Source: an uncultured Acetatifactor sp.
GTDB lineage: Bacteria; Bacillota; Clostridia; Lachnospirales; Lachnospiraceae
Length of the DNA stretch: 64,000 nucleotides
NCBI GenBank assembly: GCA_947594835.1
Contig: CANQEH010000010.1
Span: 1-64,000, forward strand
Direction: 5' to 3'
Every line of letters begins with the position of its first letter. Position 1 is the stretch's first letter. The notes beneath the pieces were generated by a model. That model was not told where the DNA came from, ran no database searches, and saw only the letters and a list, made by a program, of their open reading frames with translations. Position numbers and translations under genes: made by a program. Positions 8,138-16,586 of this stretch are shown one piece after another.

Positions 8138-9799
8138 ATGGCGGAAAAGAACAGCTCAAAAAATAATTTAATCGCACAGGCCGGTATTCTGGCTGCGGCC
8201 GGGATCATCAGCCGAATCATAGGGCTCCTGTATAGGAGCCCTATGCACGCTGTCATCGGGGATCTGGGCATGGGGTATTACCAGTCTGCCTACAATTACT
8301 ACACCATCATCCTGCTCATTTCTTCCTACAGCATCCCTTCCGCCATCTCCAAGGTCATCGCCCAGAAGCTGGCCGTGAAAGAATATCGGAATGCCCACAG
8401 GATTTTTTTGTGTGCGCTGGGGTATGTGCTGGTGGTAGGCGGTGTCGCCAGCCTGTTTTTGTTTTTTGGCGCCAGGCTTTTCGTGTCCCAGGAGGCGGTG
8501 GTTCCCGTGCTTCGGACGTTTGCCCCCACCATCTTTGTCTATGGCATACTTGGGGTATTGCGGGGGTATTTTCAGGCCCATCGGAGCATGGCGCAGACTT
8601 CCGTGTCCCAGATCTTGGAGCAGATTGCAAACGCCGTGGTCAGCGTGGGCGCAGCCTATCTGTTGATCAAGAATGCCATGGGCGGGATGGAGGTGCCGGC
8701 GGATGAGGCGGGGAGAGTGACCCGCGCAGTGAATGGCGCCATCGGAAGCGCCCTGGGGACGGGGGCCGGGGTGCTGACGGCCCTTGCTTTCATGCTGGCG
8801 GTCTATTGGCTGAACCGGGATATCATACAGGGAAGGATCCGGCGGGACAGGCACCGGGAGGCAGAGCCCTACGGCAGGATCGTGAGGACCATCACGGGGG
8901 TGGTGACGCCCTTTATCTTAAGCACCGCGGTCTATAACTTAAGCGGCGTGGTCAACAACCATCTCTACACCGAGCGGTTCCCCGCAGCGCAGGGGCTTTC
9001 CTCCGTGGAAATCTATTCCCGCTGGGGGGTGTTTTCCAATGCCCTGACCATCTCCAACATCCCCATCGCCTTTGCGACGGCCATGGCGGCGGCGATCATC
9101 CCTTCCGTGGCCCAGCTGGCGGCGGCGAAGGATGAGGAGGGAACCAGAAACACCATCGGGCTTGCGGTGAAAGTCACCATGCTGATCTCCATCCCCTGTG
9201 CGGTGGGCCTGTTTGTGCTGGCAAGACCTGTGACAGCCCTTTTGTTTCCCAACACGAAGGACGCGGAAGACCTGGCCACGGCCCTGCTGATGGCGCTTGC
9301 GCCCTCCGTGGTCTTCTACGCGCTGTCCACCTTAAACAGCCAGGCTCTGCAGGGGCTGGGGAAATTAAACAAGCCCATTGTCAATGCGGGCATTGCGCTG
9401 GCGGTACAGACCATAGCCGCCCTGGGCCTTTTGTTTCTGGCGAAGCTGGATCTGTACAGCATCGCGGCGGCAAATACGGTTTACGCCGGCAGTATGTGCT
9501 TTTTGAACCAGCGGGCGGTGCGGCAGGCCTCTGGTTACCGCCAGGAAATCAAAAAGACGTTCCTGATTCCGATGCTAGCCTCCGCCGTCATGGGAGCCGC
9601 CGTGTGGGCGGTCTATGAAGGGCTGCTCCTGCTCACCAGGTCCCCCAGGATTTCTGTGTTCCCCGCCGTCTTTCTGGGGGCCTGCGTCTACTTTGTCATG
9701 CTGCTGCTGTTTCGGGGTGTGTCGGAGCAGGATCTCCGGGAACTGCCCAAGGGCTATCTGCTGGTGAGAGCGGCCCGGAAAATGAAACTGCTGCGATAA
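8138..9799 (+). CDS. SpoVB/MurJ-like polysaccharide flippase
   Basis: The 553-residue polytopic membrane protein has about 12-14 hydrophobic segments and the MATE/MVF fold pattern: NNLIAQAGILAAAGIISRIIGLLYRSPM at the start, GYYQSAYNYYTIILLISSYSIP, GVLRGYFQAHRSM and ALQGLGK. This family moves lipid-linked sugars or lipid II across the membrane. In spore formers the SpoVB branch supports spore cortex synthesis. The start at 8138 lies just past the glgA stop, and a longer frame overlapping glgA is not supported. The substrate cannot be assigned from sequence. It is convergent with rqcH, 7 bp apart. Confidence 0.85.
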   Translation: MAEKNSSKNNLIAQAGILAAAGIISRIIGLLYRSPMHAVIGDLGMGYYQSAYNYYTIILLISSYSIPSAISKVIAQKLAVKEYRNAHRIFLCALGYVLVVGGVASLFLFFGARLFVSQEAVVPVLRTFAPTIFVYGILGVLRGYFQAHRSMAQTSVSQILEQIANAVVSVGAAYLLIKNAMGGMEVPADEAGRVTRAVNGAIGSALGTGAGVLTALAFMLAVYWLNRDIIQGRIRRDRHREAEPYGRIVRTITGVVTPFILSTAVYNLSGVVNNHLYTERFPAAQGLSSVEIYSRWGVFSNALTISNIPIAFATAMAAAIIPSVAQLAAAKDEEGTRNTIGLAVKVTMLISIPCAVGLFVLARPVTALLFPNTKDAEDLATALLMALAPSVVFYALSTLNSQALQGLGKLNKPIVNAGIALAVQTIAALGLLFLAKLDLYSIAAANTVYAGSMCFLNQRAVRQASGYRQEIKKTFLIPMLASAVMGAAVWAVYEGLLLLTRSPRISVFPAVFLGACVYFVMLLLFRGVSEQDLRELPKGYLLVRAARKMKLLR

Positions 9800-9806
9800 A
9801 GGGCCT

Positions 9807-11555
9807 TTAGTCCTCGATCCGCTGGATCCCCTGGATGTTGCTGTCGATGGCCATGGAAAAATTGGTGTAATAGACTACGAAGCCCGGTTTTGCCCCGCCG
9901 GGCTTTTTGACATATTTTTTCTGCACATAGTCGATCTCCACTTTTTCCTGCTCCCGGCCTTTTGAGTAGTAGGCGGCCAGCCGGGCGGCCTCCTCAAAGG
10001 TGCGGTCGGGCAGCACGGAGGCATTCCCCAGCTTGACGATCACGTGGGAGCCGGGCATATGCTTGGCGTGGAACCACCAGTCGCTGCCGGTGGCAAACTG
10101 GAAGGTGAGCTGATCGTTCTGATAGTTGTTTTTCCCCACATACATATGGAAGCCGTCGCTGCTTATGTAGTGGAAAGGCTTGCTCGTGATCTTCTGTTTT
10201 TTCGCGCCGCCCTTTCTCCGCAGATAGCCGCTTTCCGTGAGTTCCTCCTTGATCTGTGCCAGATCCTCCTCTTTTTGGGCGATGTCTAAGGCGGCGCCGA
10301 TGGATTCCAGGTGCTGGATGTCCTCTTTGACTTCTTTGGTCAGTTCCGAGAGGGCCTCATAGGTGCGTTTCAGCTTGCCGTATTTCTCGAAATACTTTTT
10401 GGCGTTTTCTGTGGCGGAAAGCGTGGGATCCAGGGGAATCTGCACCGTTTCCCCGCTGTAGTAATCCACCGCTTCCAGGGTCTTGGCGCCGGGGGCGGCG
10501 CTGTAGCCGTAAGCGTTTAACAGTTCCCCGTAGATGCGGTAGGTCTCCCGCTTCTTCGTGTCCTGGATCTGGCGCAGCTGCAGATCGTATTTTTTGACGT
10601 TCCGCTCCAGGGCCGTCTGTACGATGCGCCGCAGGTCGGCAGATTTCTGCCGGATGCGGGTCAAGGTGTTTTTTTCCGCATAGTAGTGCTCCAGCAGATC
10701 GGACATGGAATCGTAATAGACCAGGGAATCGCTGCCTCCCGTATACATGGTCAGCGCAAAGGCGGCAAATTCTACGGGCTGGGAGCCGGTGTAGGCGATG
10801 CAGGGGGAGAACGCCTCCTGCCGCAGGGCGGAGACGGCCTGCGAAAAGGTTTCCCACAGGCTGTAGAGTCCTTCCCTGGAAAGGCAGGAGGCGGGCAGAT
10901 CCGCATCTACCCCGGCCCGGTGGCAGAGCTCCTGGGCAAACACCGGGGAAAACCCGGTAAAGCTGCCGTAGAGGGCCTTGTACACAGGCTGCGGCTTCCC
11001 GCACAGGGCCTGGAGGAAGGCTTCCTCGTCTGTGGTGAGAGCATCCAGCTTATCCTGGGTCTGCGCAACGAAATAGGGCTTGCCCGGCAGAACCTCCCGC
11101 AGGGAGCTGACCGCGGCGGAAACGTGCTTGATGCTGTCTAAGATCACGTTGTCCTGGCTGCAGAAAATGATGTTGCTGTGTTTGCCCATGAGCTCGATCA
11201 CCAGCCGCTTGGTGCGCAGATCCCCCATCTCGTCCAGATGCTCCACGCTGATATGGACGATGCGCTCTAAGCCGGGCTGGGAAATGTCGGTGATGCGCCC
11301 GTTTTGTAAGTGCTTGCGCAGCAGCATACAGAAATTGGGGGCCACAGGAGGGCTGGGCTTGTTGTTTTCCGTCAGGTACAGAAGGGGCAGGGAAGCGTTG
11401 GCGGAGAGGAGGAGCCGGTACTGGCCCTGGGGCTGGCGGATGGTGAGCAAAAGCTCGTCCTCCTCCGGCTGGGCGATTTTGTAGAGCCTGCCTCCGATGA
11501 GCTTACGTCTAAGCTCCGATACGATGTCTGCTATGGTGATGCCGTCAAATGCCAT
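9807..11555 (-). CDS. rqcH: RqcH/NFACT-family ribosome quality-control factor (FbpA-like)
   Basis: The 582-residue protein has the NFACT-N domain at the N-terminus (MAFDGITIADIVSELRRKL), a central coiled-coil, and the NFACT-R domain with GSDWWFHAKHMPGSHVIVKL near the C-terminus. In B. subtilis, RqcH binds 60S-like stalled subunits and recruits Ala-tRNA to add C-terminal alanine tails. Old names are fibronectin-binding protein FbpA. The conserved residue pair D97-R98 of RqcH reads E97-R98 here (GLERIVHI), while E121-x-M123 is kept. GAGG precedes the ATG on the minus strand. It is transcribed alone, convergent with the flippase gene. Confidence 0.92.
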   Translation of the reverse strand: MAFDGITIADIVSELRRKLIGGRLYKIAQPEEDELLLTIRQPQGQYRLLLSANASLPLLYLTENNKPSPPVAPNFCMLLRKHLQNGRITDISQPGLERIVHISVEHLDEMGDLRTKRLVIELMGKHSNIIFCSQDNVILDSIKHVSAAVSSLREVLPGKPYFVAQTQDKLDALTTDEEAFLQALCGKPQPVYKALYGSFTGFSPVFAQELCHRAGVDADLPASCLSREGLYSLWETFSQAVSALRQEAFSPCIAYTGSQPVEFAAFALTMYTGGSDSLVYYDSMSDLLEHYYAEKNTLTRIRQKSADLRRIVQTALERNVKKYDLQLRQIQDTKKRETYRIYGELLNAYGYSAAPGAKTLEAVDYYSGETVQIPLDPTLSATENAKKYFEKYGKLKRTYEALSELTKEVKEDIQHLESIGAALDIAQKEEDLAQIKEELTESGYLRRKGGAKKQKITSKPFHYISSDGFHMYVGKNNYQNDQLTFQFATGSDWWFHAKHMPGSHVIVKLGNASVLPDRTFEEAARLAAYYSKGREQEKVEIDYVQKKYVKKPGGAKPGFVVYYTNFSMAIDSNIQGIQRIED

Positions 11556-11650
11556 GGCTTTCCCTCCTTGCTGGTTTTATCCTGTAGACCGTATTATGGC
11601 ACAGAACCGGGTATTTTGCAAGAAAAGCATGGGGAGGGGGTTCTTCGCCC

Positions 11651-11679
11651 TTGACGCGTCCCCAATCTTAATTTATAAT
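11651..11679 (+). promoter_or_regulatory. Promoter of the yicC-remA operon
   Basis: TTGACG (11651-11656), a 17-bp spacer and TATAAT (11674-11679), about 48 bp upstream of yicC. Confidence 0.75.
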
Positions 11680-11726
11680 AATATGAAATGTACGCAGACA
11701 GGGGAAACGCCCGGATGGGAGCGCAG

Positions 11727-12605
11727 ATGATCAAGAGCATGACCGGCTTCGGCAGAGGGGAAACGGCAGGAAACAACAGGAAATTTACGGTGGAGATGAA
11801 GGCGGTGAACCACCGTTATCTCGACGTGAACATCAAGCTGCCCAAGTCGTTAAACTTTTTTGAATCCTCAATTCGTGGCGAATTAAAGCCCTATCTCTCC
11901 AGAGGCAAGGTGGACGTCTTTGTGACCTATGAAGACTTGTCCGAGGGCACCAATGTGGTGCGCTACAACCGGCAGGCTGCCGGGCAGTATCTGGACTATC
12001 TGCGCCAGATGGCCAAGGATTTCGGACTGGAGGACGACATCCGTGTCTCCACGCTGTCCAAGTATCCGGAAGTGCTTGTCATGGAGGATGCCGGGACGGA
12101 TCAGGAAGAGCTGTGGGAGGAGTTAAAGGGGGCTGTCCGGCAGGCGGCGGATGCGTTCGTGCAGGCCAGGATCGCCGAGGGAGAACACCTGAAGCGGGAT
12201 CTTCTGGAAAAGCTGGACGGTATGCAGAAGCTGGTGGATTTTATCGAGGAGCGCTCGCCGAAGATTCTGGAGGAATACCGGAGGAAGCTGGAGGACAAGG
12301 TGCGGGAACTGCTGCAGGACACTGCAGTGGACGAGGGGAGGCTTTTGACGGAAGTCACGATCTATGCGGACAAGGTCTGTGTGGACGAGGAACTGGTCAG
12401 GCTGCGCAGCCACATCGCCACCATGCAGAGCGCCCTGGTGGAAGGCGGCTCCATTGGAAGGAAGCTGGATTTCATCGCCCAGGAGATGAACCGGGAGGCC
12501 AATACCACCCTCTCCAAATCAGGCGACCTGGAGATCACCAACTGCGCCATAGAGCTGAAAACGGAAATCGAAAAAGTAAGGGAACAGATCCAGAACATCG
12601 AGTGA
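11727..12605 (+). CDS. yicC: YicC-family endoribonuclease
   Basis: The 292-residue protein starts [12 protein letters not shown], the diagnostic N-terminus of the family. It also contains [18 protein letters not shown] and the C-terminal signature [26 protein letters not shown]. YicC proteins are RNA endonucleases implicated in small-RNA turnover and stationary-phase survival. The start at 11727 is preferred because it gives the family N-terminus; an in-frame ATG at 11715 is a less likely alternative. The order yicC-remA-rpoZ matches other Firmicutes except that gmk is missing. Confidence 0.93.
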   Translation: MIKSMTGFGRGETAGNNRKFTVEMKAVNHRYLDVNIKLPKSLNFFESSIRGELKPYLSRGKVDVFVTYEDLSEGTNVVRYNRQAAGQYLDYLRQMAKDFGLEDDIRVSTLSKYPEVLVMEDAGTDQEELWEELKGAVRQAADAFVQARIAEGEHLKRDLLEKLDGMQKLVDFIEERSPKILEEYRRKLEDKVRELLQDTAVDEGRLLTEVTIYADKVCVDEELVRLRSHIATMQSALVEGGSIGRKLDFIAQEMNREANTTLSKSGDLEITNCAIELKTEIEKVREQIQNIE

Positions 12606-12634
12606 CGGTTTCAAGCCGGGCGGAGGGAAGGGAT

Positions 12635-12895
12635 ATGCTGATCCATATCGGTTTTGGGAACATTGTAAATACCGCGAAGATCATCGCCATCGTCAGCCCG
12701 GAATCCGCCCCTGTAAAGCGCCTGGTGCAGAGCGCCAAGGAGCGGGGGATGGCCATCGACGCCACCCAGGGAAGAAAGACCAAGGCGGTGCTGGTCATGG
12801 AAAACAGCCAGGTGGTGTTGTCCGCGCTGCTGCCGGAGACCATCGCAGGCCGGGTACAGGCCGGGCAGGAGGACTGGGAGGATGGGGATGCTTAA
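12635..12895 (+). CDS. remA: Extracellular matrix regulator RemA (DUF370)
   Basis: The 86-residue protein starts [20 protein letters not shown] and contains [29 protein letters not shown] and [16 protein letters not shown], typical of RemA. In B. subtilis RemA is a ring-forming DNA-binding protein that activates biofilm-matrix and osmoprotection genes. GGAGGG at 12622-12627 is well spaced from the ATG. It lies 29 bp after yicC, clearly in the same operon. Confidence 0.93.
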   Translation: MLIHIGFGNIVNTAKIIAIVSPESAPVKRLVQSAKERGMAIDATQGRKTKAVLVMENSQVVLSALLPETIAGRVQAGQEDWEDGDA

Positions 12896-13062
12896 GCAGG
12901 CCGTCCCAGTGCGCGGCAGGGGGACGCCGGGGCGATGCGACAGGGGACGCCGTCCGGCGGATATGGCCCGCAGGGCCCTGGAAACAAAATAAAAAAGAAA
13001 GAGAAAAATAGACTGGCAGCACCCGAAGGAACTGCCAAATTTGCGAAAGGAGCAGGATCAAT
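12896..13062 (+). other. Short G+C-rich gap where gmk is normally found
   Basis: In most Firmicutes guanylate kinase lies between remA and rpoZ. Here only 167 bp separate them. The sequence is G+C-rich with GGGGACGCCG occurring twice, then becomes A-rich before the rpoZ ribosome-binding site. No P-loop or other gmk remnant is recognisable. Confidence 0.6.
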
Positions 13063-13296
13063 ATGTTACATCCGTCTTATTCCGATCTGATGAAAGTAGT
13101 AAACAGCGAGGTGGAGCCCGGCGAAGCGCCTGTGGTGAACAGCCGGTATTCCATCGTGATGGCCACCTCCAAGAGGGCGCGCCAGCTCATTGCCGGAGAG
13201 GAGCCGTTAGTAAACGGCAAGGGCAAAAAGCCCCTGTCTGTGGCAGTAGAGGAGTTAAACCAGGGAAAGATCAAGATTCTGGGAGACGAAGAGTAG
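13063..13296 (+). CDS. rpoZ: DNA-directed RNA polymerase subunit omega
   Basis: The 77-residue protein starts MLHPSYSDLMKVVN and has NSRYSIVMATSKRARQLIAG, the conserved region of omega that clamps the beta' C-terminus and aids RNA-polymerase assembly. KPLSVAVEELNQGKI follows. Length is normal. AAAGGAG at 13046-13052 precedes the start. It follows remA and probably shares its transcript. A weak hairpin with a T-run (13337-13361) separates it from rimO. Confidence 0.92.
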   Translation: MLHPSYSDLMKVVNSEVEPGEAPVVNSRYSIVMATSKRARQLIAGEEPLVNGKGKKPLSVAVEELNQGKIKILGDEE

Positions 13297-13336
13297 AGCG
13301 GGACAGAGCCCGCGGCGGGATGAAGGAAAATCATGG

Positions 13337-13361
13337 CAGCCGGTCAAAAGCCGGCTGTTTT
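13337..13361 (+). terminator. Weak terminator between rpoZ and rimO
   Basis: CAGCCGG (13337-13343) pairs with CCGGCTG (13351-13357), followed by only four T residues. Confidence 0.45.
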
Positions 13362-13410
13362 GGCGTAGGAGGATGGCGTTTTATGCCGCGGCAAAGCGGC
13401 GGGGAGGGCT

Positions 13411-14757
13411 ATGAAGCTGCTGTTTGTATCTCTGGGCTGCGATAAGAATCTGGTGGACACGGAGATGATGATGGGGATGCTGCAGGAGAAGGGGTATACG
13501 TTTACGGACGATGCGGACGAAGCGGACGCAGCCGTGGTGAACACCTGCTGTTTCATCGGGGATGCGAAGGAGGAGAGCATCAATACCCTGATAGAGCTTG
13601 GAGAGCGGCGAAAGGCCGGGGAGCTTAAGGGGCTGATCGCCGCTGGCTGCCTGGCCCAGCGCTACCGGGACGAGATCCTGAGGGAGCTTCCGGAGGTAGA
13701 CGCGCTGGTGGGCACCTCCGCCATCGAGGAGATTGTGGCTGCCGTGGAGGAGACGCTTTCTGGAAGGGGCGGCTGTCACTATCGGGAGCTGGACGCTCCC
13801 CCCGTTTCCAGACGTCACCGGGTGGTGACCACGGGAGGCCATTACGCCTACTTAAAGATTGCCGAGGGCTGTGGGAAGCGCTGTACCTACTGCGTCATAC
13901 CGAAAGTGCGGGGGAACTACCGAAGCGTCCCCATGGAGGAGCTGGAAGCCCAGGCCCGCAGCCTGGCGGAGGGCGGCGTCCGGGAGCTGATCCTGGTAGC
14001 CCAGGAGACCACTCTGTACGGCGTGGATCTGTACGGGGAAAAGATGCTTCCCGAGCTGCTCAGACGGCTGGCGGCTGTGGAGGGCATTGTCTGGCTGCGG
14101 CTTTTGTACTGTTATCCGGAGGAGATCACGGAGGAGCTCATCGACGCCATGGCTGCGCTGCCGCAGGTCTGCCATTATCTGGATATCCCCATCCAGCACG
14201 CTTCTGACCGCATCCTGCGGCAGATGGGCAGGCAGACGGATCAGGAAAGGCTGCGCCGCCAGATCGGACATCTGAAGGAGCGGATACCCGATATCTGCCT
14301 GCGCACCACGCTCATCAGCGGGTTTCCCGGGGAGACCCAGGAAGACTTTGAGGAGCTGTACCGCTTTGTCAACGAGATGGAGTTTGACAGGTTGGGCGTC
14401 TTTGCCTATTCCCGGGAGGAAGACACAGCGGCGGCCCGGATGCCGTGCCAGATCGGGGAAGAAGTCAAAGAACAGCGCCGCCAGGAGCTGATGGAGCTGC
14501 AGCAGGCCATCGCCTTTGAGAAAGCGGAGGAGATGGTGGGGCGCGTCCTTACCGTGATGGTGGAGGGCAGGGTGGCCGGGGAGGATGTGTATGTGGCCAG
14601 AACTTACCGGGATGCGCCCGGCGTGGACGGGTATCTGTTCTTAAACACCTCTGCAGACCTGATGACCGGAGATTTTGTACAGGCGCTTGTCACCGGTGCA
14701 AACGAATATGATTTGATAGGAGAAATGTATCATGCGCAACATGAATCTACCCAATAA
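13411..14757 (+). CDS. rimO: Ribosomal protein S12 methylthiotransferase
   Basis: The 448-residue radical SAM enzyme adds a methylthio group to an Asp of ribosomal protein S12. The N-terminal MTTase domain starts MKLLFVSLGCDKNLVDTEMM and its three cluster Cys are near 10, 46 and 80. The radical SAM motif CGKRCTYC gives Cys154, 158 and 161. A C-terminal TRAM domain follows from about residue 385. The CDKNLVD signature separates RimO from MiaB. GGGGAGGG is just upstream. The end overlaps pgsA by 26 bp, so the two are translationally linked. Confidence 0.95.
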   Translation: MKLLFVSLGCDKNLVDTEMMMGMLQEKGYTFTDDADEADAAVVNTCCFIGDAKEESINTLIELGERRKAGELKGLIAAGCLAQRYRDEILRELPEVDALVGTSAIEEIVAAVEETLSGRGGCHYRELDAPPVSRRHRVVTTGGHYAYLKIAEGCGKRCTYCVIPKVRGNYRSVPMEELEAQARSLAEGGVRELILVAQETTLYGVDLYGEKMLPELLRRLAAVEGIVWLRLLYCYPEEITEELIDAMAALPQVCHYLDIPIQHASDRILRQMGRQTDQERLRRQIGHLKERIPDICLRTTLISGFPGETQEDFEELYRFVNEMEFDRLGVFAYSREEDTAAARMPCQIGEEVKEQRRQELMELQQAIAFEKAEEMVGRVLTVMVEGRVAGEDVYVARTYRDAPGVDGYLFLNTSADLMTGDFVQALVTGANEYDLIGEMYHAQHESTQ

Positions 14758-15298
14758 GCTGACAATTTTCCGCGTGATCCTCATCGTGCCCTTTGTGGTG
14801 CTTCTCTTGGGCGGAAACGCCGGGTGGTTTGGAGTAAACATACTGCTCCCCCACGGGATTGCCCTGGCCGTGTTCATCCTTGCCAGCCTGACCGATCTGG
14901 CGGACGGGAAGATCGCCAGAAAGTATGGCCTGGTCACCAATTTCGGAAAGTTCATGGATCCGCTGGCCGATAAGCTTTTGGTCTGTTCGGCGCTGATCTG
15001 TCTGGTGGAATTAAAGCGGATCCCCGCCTGGGTCGTGATCATCATTATCGCCAGGGAGTTTATCATCAGCGGTTTCCGGCTGGTGGCGTCGGACAACGGC
15101 GTGGTCATCGCAGCCAGCTATTGGGGGAAGTTTAAGACCACCTTCCAGATGGTGATGGTGTGTCTGATGTTAGTCAATGTGGGGTTCTGGCCCTGGCTGG
15201 ATGTGCTGGCCCAGGTTGTGATGTGGATCGCGTTAGCCCTGACGGTGATCTCCCTGGCAGATTATCTGGTGAAAAACAGGGATGTGATGAAAGGATAG
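14732..15298 (+). CDS. pgsA: CDP-diacylglycerol-glycerol-3-phosphate 3-phosphatidyltransferase
   Basis: The 188-residue membrane enzyme makes phosphatidylglycerol phosphate. The CDP-alcohol phosphotransferase motif DG-x2-AR-x8-G-x3-D-x3-D is complete (DGKIARKYGLVTNFGKFMD followed by PLAD). About five hydrophobic segments are present and the start MRNMNLPNKLTIFRVIL is typical. It overlaps rimO and is followed within 15 bp by cinA, matching the conserved rimO-pgsA-cinA-recA order. Confidence 0.95.
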   Translation: MRNMNLPNKLTIFRVILIVPFVVLLLGGNAGWFGVNILLPHGIALAVFILASLTDLADGKIARKYGLVTNFGKFMDPLADKLLVCSALICLVELKRIPAWVVIIIIAREFIISGFRLVASDNGVVIAASYWGKFKTTFQMVMVCLMLVNVGFWPWLDVLAQVVMWIALALTVISLADYLVKNRDVMKG

Positions 15299-15310
15299 AG
15301 GGTGCGGCGG

Positions 15311-16561
15311 ATGGTAGCGGAGTTTATCTTTGTGGGAACAGAGCTGTTGCTGGGAAATATTGTAAACACCAACGGGGCGTATCTGGCCCGGGAGTGTGCG
15401 GCGCTGGGGCTTTCCTGCTATTATCAGACGGTGGTGGGGGACAACGCGGGCAGGCTGGAGGCAGTGCTCACCCAGGCCATGGGGCGCTCCGACGTGGTGA
15501 TCCTCTCCGGCGGGCTGGGGCCCACAGAGGACGACCTGACCAAGGAGACGGCGGCAAAGGTCTGCGGGCGGGCGATGTACCTGCATGAGCCCAGCCGTGA
15601 GATGCTGAAGCGCTTCTTTGCCCTCCGGGGGCTGGAGCTGACGGAAAACAACTGGAAGCAGGCCATGATGCCGGAGGGCGCCATCGTTCTGGAGAATGAG
15701 AACGGCACGGCCCCCGGCGTCATCTTAGAGACTGAAAAGGCGAAAATCATTCTGCTGCCCGGGCCGCCCAACGAATTGTGCCCGCTGTTTGAGGAGAAGG
15801 TAGCGCCGTATCTGGCGGGATTGACCGAGCAGGTCATATATTCCAGAACGGTGAAATTGTGCGGCGTGGGGGAGAGCAAGGCGGAGACGCTGATCAAAGA
15901 CCTGATCGACGCCCAGACAAACCCTACGCTTGCAACCTACGCAAAGACCGGGGAGGTGCACATCCGCCTCACCGCCAGCGCGCCGGATCAGAAAAGCGCG
16001 GAGAAACTGCTGGAGCCCTTGCTGGGGGAATTGGAGAGACGTTTTGGCAAAGCGGTCTATGCTGTCCGGGAGGAGATCACCCTGGAGCAGGCGGTGGTGG
16101 AACTTTTGGACAGGCAGGGCTGGACGCTTACCTGCGCGGAATCCTGTACCGGGGGACTTCTCTCCGGCAGGCTTGTGAATGTACCCGGCGTTTCCCAGGT
16201 GTACCGGGAGGGGTTTGTCACCTACTCCAACAAGGCCAAGCGGAAGCTTTTGGGGGTAAAAAAGGGCACGCTGAAAAAGTACGGCGCCGTCAGCGCCGAG
16301 ACGGCAGAAGAAATGGCAAATGGCGCGGCCCGGGCGGCGAAGGCGGATGCGGCCATAGCCGTCACCGGGGTTGCAGGGCCAGGCGGAGGCACGGAGGAAA
16401 AACCCGTGGGACTGGTCTATATCGGATGCTGTGTCAATGGAAAGACAACGGTGAAAAAATATCGGTTCTCTGGGAATCGGAGCAAGATACGGGAATCGGC
16501 GGTTTCTGCCGCGCTGACGCTTTTGCGCAGCTGTGTGATGCGGCAGGCCGGAGAGGTGTGA
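15311..16561 (+). CDS. cinA: CinA competence/damage-inducible protein
   Basis: This protein of about 416 residues has an N-terminal MoCF-like domain (FVGTELLLGNIVNTN, ILSGGLGPTEDDLTKE, LPGPPNEL) and a C-terminal nicotinamide-mononucleotide deamidase domain (TCAESCTGGLLSGRLVN, VTGVAGPGGGTEEKPVGLVY). It probably recycles pyridine nucleotides by hydrolysing ADP-ribose or NMN. ATG 15311 (MVAEFIF) is preferred; a GTG at 15302 would add three residues. recA normally follows directly, but here a membrane glycosyltransferase gene intervenes. Confidence 0.93.
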   Translation: MVAEFIFVGTELLLGNIVNTNGAYLARECAALGLSCYYQTVVGDNAGRLEAVLTQAMGRSDVVILSGGLGPTEDDLTKETAAKVCGRAMYLHEPSREMLKRFFALRGLELTENNWKQAMMPEGAIVLENENGTAPGVILETEKAKIILLPGPPNELCPLFEEKVAPYLAGLTEQVIYSRTVKLCGVGESKAETLIKDLIDAQTNPTLATYAKTGEVHIRLTASAPDQKSAEKLLEPLLGELERRFGKAVYAVREEITLEQAVVELLDRQGWTLTCAESCTGGLLSGRLVNVPGVSQVYREGFVTYSNKAKRKLLGVKKGTLKKYGAVSAETAEEMANGAARAAKADAAIAVTGVAGPGGGTEEKPVGLVYIGCCVNGKTTVKKYRFSGNRSKIRESAVSAALTLLRSCVMRQAGEV

Positions 16562-16586
16562 AGCGAAGGAAGGCAGAGCGGCTGAC

